NCBI GenBank assembly: GCA_905221605.1
Contig: CAJNDS010002541.1
Coordinates: 1 to 64,000 of the forward strand
DNA: 64,000 nt
Direction of reading: 5' to 3'
Origin: Symbiodinium natans
Taxonomy: Eukaryota > Sar > Dinophyceae > Suessiales > Symbiodiniaceae
This document shows, in pieces, positions 50,526 through 62,662 of this stretch (within the stretch, counting starts at the first letter, position 1; each line of letters starts with the position of its first letter). Under the pieces are notes generated by a model. That model was given only the letters and a program-made list of their open reading frames with translations. It made no database searches and was not told the origin of the DNA. Both the position numbers and the translations under genes were made by a program.

Positions 50526-50762
50526 ATGTTGATACTGCGCAAGGTCCGTGACACCATGCGCTCGGAGGCCTTCGAAGATGCACCGCCCAAGGGCGACAAG
50601 GAGGTGCGAAGGCCGCGCCTGGAGGCCTGCCTTTGGAACGCTGCGTGCTCATGCTGCGTGGAACCGCCGGAGATCCCAAACCAGCTTTTAAGTCGGCAGG
50701 AGCCGGAGGTCTTTTCCAACCTGCTGGACGAGATGGACCGGCTCGAAGCAGCACCTTGCTGA
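50526..50762 (+). CDS. Small ORF or terminal exon, 78 aa
   Basis: Reads MLILRKVRDTMRSEAFEDAP, a cysteine-rich middle (CLWNAACSCCVEPPEIP) and an acidic helix end (FSNLLDEMDRLEAAPC) before TGA. The composition is convincingly protein-like. No family recognised. It may be the last exon of a longer gene, because a clean promoter or start context is not visible. Confidence 0.55.
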   Translation: MLILRKVRDTMRSEAFEDAPPKGDKEVRRPRLEACLWNAACSCCVEPPEIPNQLLSRQEPEVFSNLLDEMDRLEAAPC

Positions 50763-50847
50763 GCCGGTGATCTCTCATCTTCTGAACTTTGCTAGAGCAA
50801 GTTTCACGAACATTGTCAGCCGTATCACTTGAAGGGAGAACCAGCCT

Positions 50848-50888
50848 TAACGAAGTTTCCGTGTTTGAACCTGCGGCAGGATCATTTG
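50848..50888 (+). pseudogene. Relic of the 18S rRNA 3' end
   Basis: AAGTTTCCGTGTTTGAACC followed by TGCGGCAGGATCATTTGCA aligns with the universal end of small-subunit rRNA (TTTCCGTAGGTGAACC, then TGCGGAAGGATCATT), with four mismatches over about 31 nt as I recall that sequence. Homology upstream decays quickly. Too short and altered to be functional. Confidence 0.6.
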
Positions 50889-50944
50889 CATTATCCCGCA
50901 CATGAACCTGGATGAATGCGACTGCTCAGGCCGGAAGAAGGCAG

Positions 50945-51109
50945 GTAGAACAGCTGCCGCCCATCAGCTGCTTCGAGATGCTGCAGCTCGCTCAGCTCGG
51001 CGATGTCGCCAGCAATCACGAGATCATGCACAAGCTTTGCGAGGCTCCTCCTTCTCTTCCCGCCACGCCGCGAGATCCCCTTCGTCCGGGCCTCGGGTGT
51101 GCACGCCAG
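50945..51109 (+). CDS. Internal exon, unknown protein
   Basis: Follows a gaaggcag acceptor and encodes VEQLPPISCFEMLQLAQLGD, a helical stretch (NHEIMHKLCEAPP) and a Pro-rich end finishing ARQ at CAG|tctcag. Fifty-five in-frame codons with balanced composition. It may share a gene with 50526-50762, though the rRNA relic lies between. Confidence 0.5.
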
Positions 51110-52213
51110 TCTCAGTCTCGGGAGCCCTGGTGCCGTCGCATTTGTGGCTGCAGTAGACTCAAGAAGCTAATTCCCCTGGGGCGTGGCATTTGCGCGGCGC
51201 ACACGATTTTAGCTCTGGTTTACCCACTGCCCCAGGTGTGCTAGCGAAGGCTGCACCATGGGTCGGGGACCGAGAGCTGTGGATCCTTTGAGACTCCAAA
51301 TTTGGTTTTGGCGATTCGTCAATGCCATGTTGTGAGTCTGTCGGATGCTGTAGGGTGCTACTGATTGCTGTGCAGCGTAGGTCTCTGGAGGCGAACGCGG
51401 AGTAATGCCATAGAAGTCTCCGGGCGGTGCATACGCGAAGGCGCCGTGTCACTGTGCTGTCCGTTACGTCGTAGTTCCAAGGCCACTTCCTTGCAGCTCA
51501 AGCTGGAAGGATCTGGAAGGCCTAGCCCTGCAGCTGATGCCTTTTCGACTTGCCTTGCCCCACCTCCTCTCCCTGTTTTGCAGACGTTTGAGGATCCACC
51601 GGGGGCTCCCATGCGACTGTGGCCTGCCACTTGATCAAAATTGTACAGAATTGAGCACAGCTTCCTGTCATCATTTCTTTTTCCGCGCGTGATGCAGCGC
51701 GAGTCGGTCGACAGCCGAGGTCGCTGGCTACAGTTGAACCCTGGCTGGCAGGATTGGCTGTCGGACCGCCCCTGACTTCGGCCTCTACGACACGATGCAA
51801 GGCACCTTCATTGGCAAACGTGCAGACCCAACATTTCTGGAGTGCCTCGCTTGTGTGTCCGGAAGATATTCAGCTCGGTTGAATGACGCCGCAGGGATTA
51901 CCAGTGGGCGCGAGTTCTGTGCACCTGAAAGTAGCCAAGCGTCGGGTCCAGCTTTGCAGTGCGAGCTATGTCAGCTTGGAAAGTCACAGAATAACTCTGG
52001 CAGTCAAGATTGAAATCGTTGCAAGATCGGCGAGTACCAGGATGAGCCAGGCTCCAGCAGCTGCAAGCCTTGCTGGCCTTGCTCAGCTGGCACGACCCTG
52101 GTCTTGGGGTCCTTTTCAATTTAGGACTGCGGTTGCCCGACGGGTCATCTCGCTACAACCCGTCGGCATCATCGGGACTGACGATTCGAGTTCCTGAGAG
52201 TTGAAAGCCATCA
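51110..52213. other. Weakly coding region
   Basis: The best candidate is about 51496-51634, after ccttgcag: LKLEGSGRPSPAADAFSTCL, then LPVLQTFEDPPGAPMRLWPA and a stop, possibly with an intron at the internal TTTTGCAG. The remainder shows no supported gene. Confidence 0.35.
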
Positions 52214-52516
52214 ATGCATTCCTTCGGGTGTTTCTGCTGGACTTCGATAACTTTGCTTTCAGCTGCGTCGCAGGCGGTTCTGCCCGTGCTCGCTACATTG
52301 TGTCGGTCCTTGTCTTCCCGGGTGCTGTATGCTGGCTCGTGTGCTGCCTCCATGCATCCAAGCTCCTCCCCAGGCAGCAAGACGAAGAGCACGATTGGAG
52401 CCTTGCTTCAGCTTGCGTTCAGCACGATGAGTACCATCTCCGCACCAATGATGTGCTTCAGGCATTGGATGAACATTACTTCAGTGAGAACCAATGCGCG
52501 AGTAGTCAAATGCTGA
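52214..52516 (+). CDS. C-terminal part of an unknown, possibly membrane, protein
   Basis: The plus frame includes hydrophobic stretches (SITLLSAASQAVLPVLATLC; TIGALLQLAFSTMSTISAP) and ends CFRHWMNITSVRTNARVVKC and TGA. The last 16 or so codons and downstream sequence are duplicated at 44350-44406, where the upstream part is missing. That suggests this is the ancestral context and the left copy is derived. No family recognised. Confidence 0.4.
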   Translation: MHSFGCFCWTSITLLSAASQAVLPVLATLCRSLSSRVLYAGSCAASMHPSSSPGSKTKSTIGALLQLAFSTMSTISAPMMCFRHWMNITSVRTNARVVKC

Positions 52517-55500
52517 AAAATGATACGCGACGATCCTGGTAAGCGTCGAAGCCTGAATCGTAGTCTTAGATGTTGACGTGCATAGTGGGCATCTTTCTGC
52601 GTACTTCTTGCGCGCCCATCACTTGCGGCTCAAGCGGAGATACAGATTGATAGCTTTTCCTTGATTCTATGGGTGGTGGTGCGTGGCCGGTATGAGTTGG
52701 TGGAGTGATTTGTCTGGGTAATTCCGATAACGAACGAGACCTTAACCTGCTAAATAGTTACATGTAACCTCGGTTGCATGGGCAACTTCTTAGAGGGACC
52801 TTGTGTAACGCCAGGAAATTCATGCTCTCAACGAGTTTGCAAGGATGGCCCCCAAAGGTGGCAAGCCCAAAGGGTCCGGGCCTATACATCAACCAACTTT
52901 TCGCTTCACCGCTGTGCGAAAACCATCGTGAACGCCAGCTGAGGCCAGCAGCAGCCCGTGCTTCTGCTTCGGAAGGTACTTCCTTTCAATTTTGTAAAAC
53001 TGCCCTCAAACCCAAACTCCAAGCCCCCACTTACTAAGCCGTGTCGGTTCGCGTCGCGTCCAGGCAAAGATGACGACGCCTCCCGCAGCTCCTCAAAGGC
53101 TGGGCAGGGTCTTAAGCGGCAGATATCTGGGCGCCCTGAACGGCTGTCCTAAGCACCGTCCTTACCGGGGTCTACCGGGGCTTCTCCTGCACCAATCCCA
53201 TTAATTACTCGTTCTGCATCCAAAGTTATCCTGCCAGCTCGCTGCAGCGTAGCTCCGGGGCTATGGATTCGGGGTAATGGGGCTGCTCCCTTGCTGCAGT
53301 CTGGCCAATGGTGAAGTTTATGTAGAAAGGCAGAAAGGGTTAACCTATCTTGGTTCAGCTGTGCCCGATGGTGGTGCATGCTCTGGCTTGAAGGTATCCA
53401 GGCTTGAGCCAAGAAGCTCCTCACACATCTCCTACTCAACCAAGCCCAGAACATTGAGACAGGAAGGCGCAGCTGATTCCAAAGGAGGCGTTGCCCTCAA
53501 TGCAACAATCATATGTCATATATGACAGAACGCCCGCATCATGTTTTTTCACATGCGAGCGCAGTTGTTGACTGCATTTAGGGTTGAGGCGGTGCTTACA
53601 TTGTATCGTCGAGACGTGTTAAACTGCTGAGGCCTTCAGACGCTGCACCGAGGCTTGCGCGGAGAGTGGGGGGCTGAGGGGGGCTGAAGGTGTGAGTGTG
53701 ACTGTAAAGAAGCGTGTGGTCTGATTTGGAGCCGTAGTTGGGAGTCATTGGCAGAAGCGAAAGCCCTATACCCAGGCCGTCCCAAGGGCGCAAGCGGCGG
53801 CCCTGGTGTCGGTTTATGGAAGTCGCTTCACTGATGTGAGAAACCACGCAAACCCGATTGTCATGAACGCCAGCTGAGGACAGCAACAACCCGTTCTTCT
53901 CCAGCTTCCAAAGGTGACGGCGTCTCCCGCAGCTCCGTAAAGGCTGTGGCGGGGGTTTAAGCAGCAGATATCTGGGCGCCCTGAACGGCAGTCCTACTGT
54001 AAGCGCTGGTACGGTCCTTACCGGGATCTACCGGGGCTTTCTCCTGCACATTCCTGCACCATTCCCATTACTCTTTCTGCGTCCAAAGTTATCCTGCCAG
54101 CTCGCTGCAGCGTAGCTCCGGGGCTATGGATTCGGGGTAATGGGGCTGCTCCCTTGCTGCAGTCTGGCCAATGGTGAAGTTTATGTAGAAAGGCAGAAAG
54201 GGTTAGCCTATCTTGGCTCAGCTGTGCTCGATGATGGATGATGGTGGTGCATGCTCAGCTTGGCTTGAAAGCTTAATTAAGTATCCAGGCTTGAGCCAAG
54301 AAGCTCCTCGCACATCTCCTAGTCAACCAAGCCCAGAACATTGCGACAGGAAGGCGCTGCTGTTTCCAAGGGTGGTGTTGCCCTCAATATCATGTATGAC
54401 AGAACGCGCGCATCATGTTTTTTCACATGCGAGCGCAGTTGTTGACTGCATTTAGGGTTGAGGCGGTGCTTACATTGTATCGTCGAGACGTGTTAAACTG
54501 CTGAGGCCTTCAGACGCTGCACCGAGGCTTGCGCGGAGAGTGGGGGGCTGAGGGGGGCTGAAGGTGTGAGTGTGACTGTAAAGAAGCGTGTGGTCTGATT
54601 TAGAGCCGTAGTTGGGAGTCATTGGCAGAAGCGAAAGCCCTATACCCAGGCTATCCCAAGGGCGCAAGCGGTGGCCCTGGTGTCGGTTTATGGAAGTCGC
54701 TTCACTGATGTGAGAAACCACGCAAACCCGATTGTCATGAACGCCAGCTGAGGCCAGCAACAACCCGTTCTTCTCAAGCTGCCAAGGGTGACGGCGTCTC
54801 CCGCAGCTCTTGAAAGGCTGGGGTGGGGGCTTAAGCGGAAGATATTATCTGGGCGCCCTGAGCGGCAGTCCTAAGTGCTGCAAATCCTGGAACCCTGCCT
54901 GAGCCCTACAAGCCCCACCCCATTGAATGTCGGGGAGCATGAAGTCCCCTTACCTAGACCCTTAAATGCAGCACCTTTCTTTGGATGACCTGTTTATGGT
55001 TAGGATTCCGTAGTAAGAAACTAAGGTCACCAAAAAACTACTCAGCAGCTGCACACAAAAGCATCGACGCAATAGTAGTAGCCAGGCGTTGATCTTCAGG
55101 ATGCAGGGTTGCGGAATCAAGGGTCAGAAGGTTTAGTCGACATCGTCACCATGCGCCCGACCCGGCTAACATCGTAGTAGCCACCATCGCCATACATCGG
55201 CATCACCGGCCCAGGAGACTGTCGCCAAAGGTTTGGGGATATAAATGGTCAGGGATGCTTCAGAACCGAGATAATACCTCGAGAAGCTAAGCCGCATGTT
55301 GCACTTAGGTTGCCGACGGCGGGCCTGAAATGAACCCTACGTAAAGAGTCGTACTTTGGGCTATCTCACGCTGCCGATGCTGGACATGGACATTACGTAC
55401 GATAGTGATAGAATTCTGATAGAATCGAACCCACCGAAATCCTAGTCCTAGTCTGCCAGTTCAGACACTCCCTTACCTACAATGAACACCCCTCAGATTT

Positions 55501-56052
55501 TAAGTAGAGCCGCATGAGTCATGCTCGAGTCGAGAAAGTTCCAGCCTACTCACGCTGAGACGGTGTGTGCACTGGGATCTCAGCTCCACAAGGACACCCA
55601 CAACGCACTCTCTCACCACTCTCCGTATCCATGGTTGCATGGTACCGGGATCTACCGGGCTTTCTCCTGTTCCAGTACTCTTTCTGCGTCCAAAGTTTTC
55701 TTGCCAGCTCGCTGCAGCGTAGCTCCGCCACTGTGGATTCAGGGTAATGGGGCTGCTCCCTTGCTGCAGTCTGGCCAATGGCGAAGTTTATGTAGAAAGG
55801 CAGAAAGGGTTAGCCTGTCTTGGCTCAGCTGTGCTCGATGGTGGATGACGGTGGTACATGCTCAGCTTGGCTTGAAAGTACCCCGGCTTGAGCCAAGAAG
55901 CTCCTCGCACATCTCCTGGTCAACCAAGCCCAGAACATTGCGACAGGAAGGCGCTGCTGTTTCCAAAGGTGGTGTTGCCCTCAATATCATGTATGACATA
56001 ACGCGTGCATCATGTTCTTCATATGTGAGCGCAGTTGTTGACTGCATTTAGG
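52461..56052 (+). repeat. 3.6-kb segmental duplication, right copy
   Basis: Direct repeat of 44350-47958 at about 8.1 kb offset. High identity ends near 56050, after which the last unit continues only as a diverged relative to about 56257. Internal units lie near 53155-54006, 54010-54871 and 55645-56257. Confidence 0.95.
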
Positions 56053-56257
56053 GTTGAGCCGGTGCTTCCATCGTATCGTCGAAAAGCGTTAAAACTGTTG
56101 AGGCCTTCAGACGCCGCACCGAGGCTGTCGCGGAGAGTGCGGGGCTTAGGGGGGCCGAGGCTGGGGCTTGGGGTTTGACTGTAAGGAGCGTGTGGTTTGA
56201 TTTAAAGCCGTAGTTGGGGGTCATTGGCAGAAGGGAAAGCCCTATACCCAGGCTGCA

Positions 56258-57104
56258 TATGGAAGAAGGGCAGCTTAGCAACAAACCCTACACTTGGGGC
56301 CGCTTCCGTGACTAGCTCCAAATCTCAACACATTCCAAAACATGGATGGTGTTTCGGAGCCCCAAAGAACAGGGGGCTAAATGAAGTGCGCTTCCATTGT
56401 GCGCTCATAGATTCCCCTGAAAAGTAACATCACAGTAACCGTGCTTCTTCCGAGTGTGGCCAAGGCCCGAGGTCAGTTGCAGGCCGTGATCCTGGGATAG
56501 CACTCTAGTGAGGGAACACTTGCCAGCTCCTCAACACTTCCTCAACCCAGAAGGCAAACAAAACAATGTTGAGCCAAACCCTGAATCCATCAACAGCACC
56601 CGCGCATGAGCGCCCCAAACTGGCCCTAAAATAACGTGAAAGCCCCAATCTTCAGCCCTCGTCCAGGCTCGATAGCAAAGGCAGCATGACAACGCGCACC
56701 GACCGGCTCGGGGACTGCGCTGGCCCCATCCGAGCATGCTGTTGGGGGATTAGGAGGGCATATTTTTTTGGTACTTGTTTTTCTTTTGGTCCCCTGGTCC
56801 CTGGGTCCCCTGGTCCCCTGGTCTGCCGGTCCCCCTGGCCCCCCAAATTTTCACCAAAAACCGAAAACACCTTCAACAACATAGGCAAAAACCCATACAA
56901 AAACAAACAAAAATGAACACAACAGCAAAACACATAAAAACGGAAATAAGAAAAGTAGGTCACTGAACTTTCGGGTTTAGGATGGCTACAAACATAGCAT
57001 TTTTAAGAATGTTCATAATGTTATGGTTGTACTGTACATACTCCAGAAATTCTTCGCTTGTGGTGTTATAATAATCCTTCCAACCGACCAGCCAAAATTC
57101 AAAA
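56258..57104. other. No gene; GGTCCCCT short repeats near 56791-56845
   Basis: Five or six CCTGGTCCC-type units, then an A-rich stretch (56850-56955). No exon supported. Confidence 0.4.
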
Positions 57105-58195
57105 CATTGCGTCGGCGCGCGTCCTATGGAATTCCCCCCTAGCTTGACGGATTCGGATCCGCCACGGAACGCCGCGTCGGCGCGCGTCCTATGGAATTCC
57201 CCCTTAGCTTGACGGATGCGGAACGCCACGGAACGCCAAGTCGGCGCACGTCCTATGGAATTCCCCCTTAGCTTGACGGATTCGGGACCGCCACGGAACG
57301 CCACGTCGGCGCGCGTCCTATGGAATTCCCCCTTAGCTTGATGGATGCGGAACGCCACGGAATGCCAAGTCGGCGCACGTCCTATGGAATTCCCCCTAGC
57401 TTGACGGATTCGGGACCGCCACGGAACGCCACGTCGGCGCGCGTCCTATGGAATTCCCCCTTAGCTTGACGGATGCGGAACGCCACGGAACGCCAAGTCG
57501 GCGCACGTCCTATGGAATTCCCCCTTAGCTTGACGGATTCGGGACCGCCACGGAACGCCACGTCGGCGCGCGTCCTATGGAATTCCCCCTTAGCTTGATG
57601 GATGCGGAACGCCACGGAATGCCAAGTCGGCGCACGTCCTATGGAATTCCCCCTAGCTTGACGGATTCGGGACCGCCACGGAACGCCACGTCGGCGCGCG
57701 TCCTATGGAATTCCCCCTTAGCTTGACGGATGCGGAACGCCACGGAACGCCAAGTCGGCGCACGTCCTATGGAATTCCCCCTTAGCTTGACGGATTCGGG
57801 ACCGCCACGGAACGCCGCGTCGGCGCGCGTCCTATGGAATTTTCCTTAGCTTGACGGATGCGGAACGCCACGGAACACCAAGTCGGCGCACGTCCTATGG
57901 AATTCTCCTTAGCTTGAGGGATTCGGGACCGCCACGGAACGCCACGTCGGCGCGCGTCGAACGCCACGGAACGCCAAGTCGGCGCACGTCCTATGGAATT
58001 CCCCTTAGCTTGACGGATTCGGGACCGCCACGGAACGCCACGTCGGCGCGCGTCCTATGGAATTCCCCCTTAGCTTGACGGATTCGGGACCGCCGCGGAA
58101 CACCAAATCGGCACACGTCCTATGGAGTTCCCCCTTACTTGACGGAGTCGGAACGCCACGGAACGCCACGTCGGCGCGCGTCCTGTGGACTTCCC
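57105..58195 (+). repeat. 64-bp satellite with 257-bp higher-order repeat
   Basis: About 17 monomers of 63-65 bp containing GTCCTATGGAATTCCCCCTT and AGCTTGACGGAT. Two monomer types alternate: GGATGCGGAACGCC...CCAAGTCGGCGCAC, and GGATTCGGGACCGCC...CCACGTCGGCGCGC. Variants GATGGATGCGG and GGAATGCC recur exactly 257 bp apart (57340 and 57597), giving a four-monomer higher-order unit. The right-hand monomers degrade. Long minus frames here are repeat artefacts. Confidence 0.95.
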
Positions 58196-58220
58196 CCTTA
58201 ACAGCACGCGTTACGCCACT

Positions 58221-58283
58221 TGCGAACGCTTGCGGACGCTTGCGGACGCTTTGCGGACGCTTGCGGACGCTTTGCGAACGCTT
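58221..58283 (+). repeat. GCGGACGCTT(T) minisatellite
   Basis: Six copies of a 10-12 nt unit (TTGCGGACGC) directly after the satellite and before an unrelated flank. Confidence 0.9.
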
Positions 58284-59879
58284 TGCGGACACAACGCAAC
58301 AACGTTTGGTAACCTCCCAACCCAACTTTAAAACGGGAACTCTTCTGCGGAGCATTCGGGAAAAGTACCAAAGAAAGGTACCAAAAAAACTCTCCGCCCG
58401 TTTAGAATGGGGTCTCTGGGTTCAGGGACTCTAGGCGCAAGCGGGAGGGCTTCAGTTTTGGGATCGTTGAGAAGCTTTCTTGGGATTTGGCGTGTTAGGC
58501 TGGGATGACCGCTTCTTGCATCAAACGATCTCAGGTCTTCAGCGTATGTTTTTATCCAAATGACATGTTTGGAGTCCAAAGGGTTTTTAGGGTCCAGTCT
58601 AGGGTTCAGGGTTTGGAGGTTTTCAGGAATGACTTTAACCCTGAGAGCGTAGAGAGAGAGCTCCACTCAGACAGCGCAGCAAGGCTCAGACAGAGGCTTT
58701 CCAGCCACACACACACACACCTACTCACTCACTCATTCACACAGACAGACACGGGTATGTAATACAAGGGGGAGGTGATTACGCGCCCATCATACTTGTA
58801 AGTCGTCATTGACTGATGGCATGGAAACTCGTAGTTCGTAGGGTCCTCACATGGCCTCTTTGAGTTGTGATACTCGCAAATTTCGCAAACCCAAAAGCTA
58901 CACAGAGGTGGCAAAAAGGGTGGAGACTTTGCTCCGCCTGAAGGCCTCGGCCTCAGCGCTTCAGAGTTTAGGGTTTGTTCACAGTGACGGAAAAAGGTGT
59001 ATATGGTACTCAAGTCGGAGGGTGTCTAGGCTTTGGGGACGATCGTGAAACCTTCCAAACCGCCCAGGCAACGTGGTGAAGAGATCCTACCCTAGCCAAC
59101 TGAGCTGAATCCTATATAGGCACGGGTCTTCAAAACCCATAGACCCGAGACCGTCGATGCTGCAAGCCTTGGATCCCGAACGCGAAGCCTGACAGGCTTC
59201 CAGCTGTCAGCGAGTCTCCAATTTGCAAGGCGCCGTGCTCGGCACCTTGTGGTTGTGGGTTCTGCTTCCGAGTTCACGGCCGACAGCCACGTTCCGTTTC
59301 TGTCTGACCGGCATAGTGGTAGGTTAGAAGTGGGGCGATGCGACCATTAGATACCTATGTGGCAAGGATCTTTATGTATTATTTGACGGGTCTCTTTGTT
59401 TTTACTATGTTAACACCTAAACACTCAACCCTAGACCCTAGACACCAAATCATTACTAAAGGTTTCGAAACCTTTGGGTTTAGGGTAGGGTTGTGCGTTT
59501 GGGATTTAAAGTTTAGGGCCTAGGGTACGAAACCACTACTGTAAAAAGGCTGACGGCTCAGCGTTTGGGGCTTTGGGTTTAAGGTTGACGGTTGAAGGCT
59601 TAGAGGTGAGGGATTAGGGTTAGGAGGTCTATAGGGCTTGGTGGGTTGAACCTTTACGCTTCATTTGACGGACGTCTGCCATGCATTAAACCACCGAACC
59701 ATACCCGACAACTTAAACAACACGACCCTTGTGGCACGGACCTTTACATATCCTTTGCTGTGCTCTTTTCTTTTTTCGAAACGTTACTCAATTTTCAGGC
59801 TGCCTAAGATAAATTATTCAAGAGGGTAAAGCGAGGAAGGTGAACTCTTCGTTCTCTCGTCTACTTCCATGTATCTTCA
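58284..59879. other. No secure gene; degenerate TTTAGGG-like patches
   Basis: Telomere-like words cluster at 58583-58615 and 59470-59640, and a (CA)n/(CACT)n run occurs at 58706-58755. Short frames near 58851-59048 and 59092-59277 are unsupported. Confidence 0.4.
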
Positions 59880-61110
59880 CCATTCATTCATTCATTCATT
59901 CATTCATTCATTGTTTTGTTGTTTTTCTCTCGTTCAACTCTCTCTCTCTCAGCTTTTGTTCTGGAATTTCATTTTTTCGTTCGTCCCATTCCTTCTGTCC
60001 CTCTCCCCTCTCCATCGCTCTGACAAGAAAATACAAACGACAAGAGAGAGCGGAAGAGAGGCGAGAGAAGAAGGACATTAAGGAGATGAAAAAGAAAAGA
60101 ATCGCCCTAGTCTCGTCTCTTACCCTCGTCATCTCATTATGTCTTCTTTTCATTTTTTCCGGCACCACCCCAAGAATGGAGCAGGCCCTTGCTGTTTGTT
60201 CCCTTCTTCTCATGTCATCTCTGTTCTCTTCGTCCGTAGGCTCTCTCGCTGTGTGTCTTCTTCCAGGCTCTCTCCTCTTTTCTCGTCGCGTTCACTTGCA
60301 GGAAATGGAAAGAGAAGAGGAAGAAGAGAAACAAAACCATGACTGATGTCATCTCTCTTCTCTTCGTGGGCATCTTCTCTCGCTGTATGTCTTCTTCTTC
60401 CAGGCTCTCTCCTCTTTTCTCGTCGCCTTCCCTTTCTACAAAAGCAAAGAGAAACGAATCCTCCGTTTCATTTTCTTCCTCGTCACTCTTCTGCTTCCTC
60501 TCTTGAATGAGCAAAGAAAACGCATTGAGAGGGTAGACCGAGGCGGCGATAGAGAGCAGATCCACAGAGAGAAGAATGAAGAACACGACTGAAAGAGTCA
60601 ATAATTTCAATCAGGAAGGAGCGGCCGAAGATAAAGGCAAAACACGATGACATACTGGAAGAAACAAGAACTGAGAGAGAGAGAGAGAGAAAGCGACAGA
60701 GATCCGAAAAGACGAGAAGGAGAGAACGCGAGAGGACAGGGAGACAAAAAGGGAGAGGGAGGCAGATGGAAGAAAAAAATTGCAATCGGTGGCACAAAAC
60801 ATACATCTCCTTCCTCCTACCTTCTCCTTGTCTCCTCCTCCGTTCCTTTCTCTTATCTTTTCTTTTTCCGAGGTCTCTTTAGAAGGGTGGGGAAAGAGTG
60901 GACATGGGTGGACAAGAAGAGAGATCACAGAAATAGAGCAAATAGAGGCGGCGAGAGCGAGAGAGATAGATAGAAAAGGAAGAGACCCTTTCCCCCTCCC
61001 TCTTCTCGTCACATTCCAGCCCTCGAAATTCTCATTACTACTACATATGAGCAGGAGACAGAAAGTGGAATTGGAGAGGAAGGAAGGCAGTAGTGCAGAA
61101 GACTGGGAGA
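59880..61110. repeat. Alternating pyrimidine- and purine-rich low-complexity domain
   Basis: Begins with (CATT)7 at about 59880-59910. CT-rich blocks (about 59930-60025, 60105-60300, 60350-60490, 60800-60880) then alternate with GA-rich blocks (about 60035-60100, 60300-60340, 60500-60600, 60660-60780, 60890-60990). A direct repeat of CAGGCTCTCTCCTCTTTTCT lies near 60262 and 60401. Open frames on both strands follow from the composition. Confidence 0.85.
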
Positions 61111-61743
61111 ACTAAACTCCTTCTCCGGCGTGGCTGCCTTCACACTTTGCTGTTTTCGTCCTTGTCCTTGTTCTGTTTTCCTCCTGAGTGGTAAACGACA
61201 ATGAGTACAAGGACGGAGAAGGACAGGCTTCCTTTGTTGCTCTCTAATAGACTGCGTGTCCGACAGTGACCTCTAGTGAAAGAGCTGAAAGGCATCCAAT
61301 CATGACAGTTGGAAACAAGATCAAACAAGCAGCTTTTCATAGGAATCTCCGGCCGGAAATTGGGAGCTGCCTTAGTCAGCTACATTGCAGCTACATTTGC
61401 CCAGCATGGTCATCAAGCTTTAGTGAGGAATCCGGGGTTGCAGGATAAGCAATCGAATCTCCGAAACATGGATCAGCCGCAAGCAGGGCTCATGTTCAAG
61501 CTGACTCAAGCTTGTACTGTTATAGGCAAGATGGCAGAATGAGAACGTGTCAGCATGTGTCAGCGTCGCGGCTTCGGCGCAGGAATATGGCCGCGTCAAA
61601 GATCCAGGCTTGGATCCGACGCACCCCCTTCCTGCGAGTGCAGGTGGGAGGTCAGTCCATGTCAGTCCACTCGTGTGCAGCTTTTACCCAGGTGCCAGTA
61701 ATCTGCACGGGGTGCAGCCCCTTGTGTCGGGTCTTTTGGACAG

Positions 61744-62030
61744 GTCTACACTCTCACGGTCACCGGCACGGATGATGCCGTTGTCAGGCCGATCTGGATA
61801 CGGGTTCGTTCACAAACGTCGTGCGCAGCAATGCAGTCACTGGATGAAGCAACCTTGCAGGTACATCAGAGGAAACTACACATACCGCGACCGCGACTAT
61901 GTGTGGGCGAATGAGTGGCCTGGCGGCGGCATCAAAAGTGGTTTCGGTCAGGAGACAGGGAAAGTATCATCCGAGCCAGGTACCGATCCGCCTTCATGTA
62001 CCGCGACAAGACTGGTGCGATGCCTAGGAA
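61744..62030 (+). CDS. Exons of an unknown protein
   Basis: Exon 61744 to about 61860 follows ttggacag and encodes VYTLTVTGTDDAVVRPIWIR, a beta-strand-rich segment. Exon from about 61861 follows ccttgcag and encodes YIRGNYTYRDRDYVWANEWP then GGGIKSGFGQ. A piece after gccag at about 61980 reads YRSAFMYRDKTGAMPR. The three lie in different frames, consistent with short introns. The repeated (T/M)YRD word may indicate an internal repeat in the protein. No family recognised. Confidence 0.5.
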
Positions 62031-62662
62031 AGCAAGAGACGTCTGCATCCAGTGATTTTGTACATAAGACCTCGCACCTGTCGGCACTTGGTCTGTTTAT
62101 GCACGCTGGGAAATTAACCGAAGACAGGTTGCCAGTTGCTAGTTGCTCTGCAGGTTGGTGGCCCCACCCACCCGCGTAAACTTCGGAAACATAACGTCTG
62201 GGGCTACAAGCTTCTTTCGAGCCGAGAGGGGATGTTTTGGGAATCATGCATGGTTTTGGCGTGATTCGGGGCTGGAAACCACTGCTCTCTGGGCGTGCGT
62301 TTTGTTCTTCTTTGGCTGGAATGTTCCCTCCTTGCGACCTTTTTTCGTACATGTTGCTATCGACTTTCCGCCTCCGTGTACTTTGAAGGATTAAGCCTAC
62401 GCTGCAGCGCGTTGTTTTCCCAAGCCTTCGCTGCAAAACGCAACATTGCGTGGACCATGCTCGGGGCCCCAGCAAGTGCTGCAAACACAAGGCTCACAAG
62501 GCTTCAGAGCCTGCAAAGCACCCAATGTAACAAGAACCGAGAGTTGGCGATCTTCGCCACCTATTTCGTGCTGGCGCTCCAACACAACAACGCAATCCCC
62601 GAGCATGGAATAGACCATAATAGACCTATTCAGAGGATGGTGGAGGATCAGTCCATCAGCGC

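Noticed and set aside
57105-58195. CRISPR-like array
   Set aside because: Monomers are contiguous and near-identical with no unique spacers, and the context is eukaryotic.
56960-58355. Minus frames with GNSIGRAPT/FHRTRAD repeats
   Set aside because: Translations of the 64-bp satellite; open only because of the repeat.
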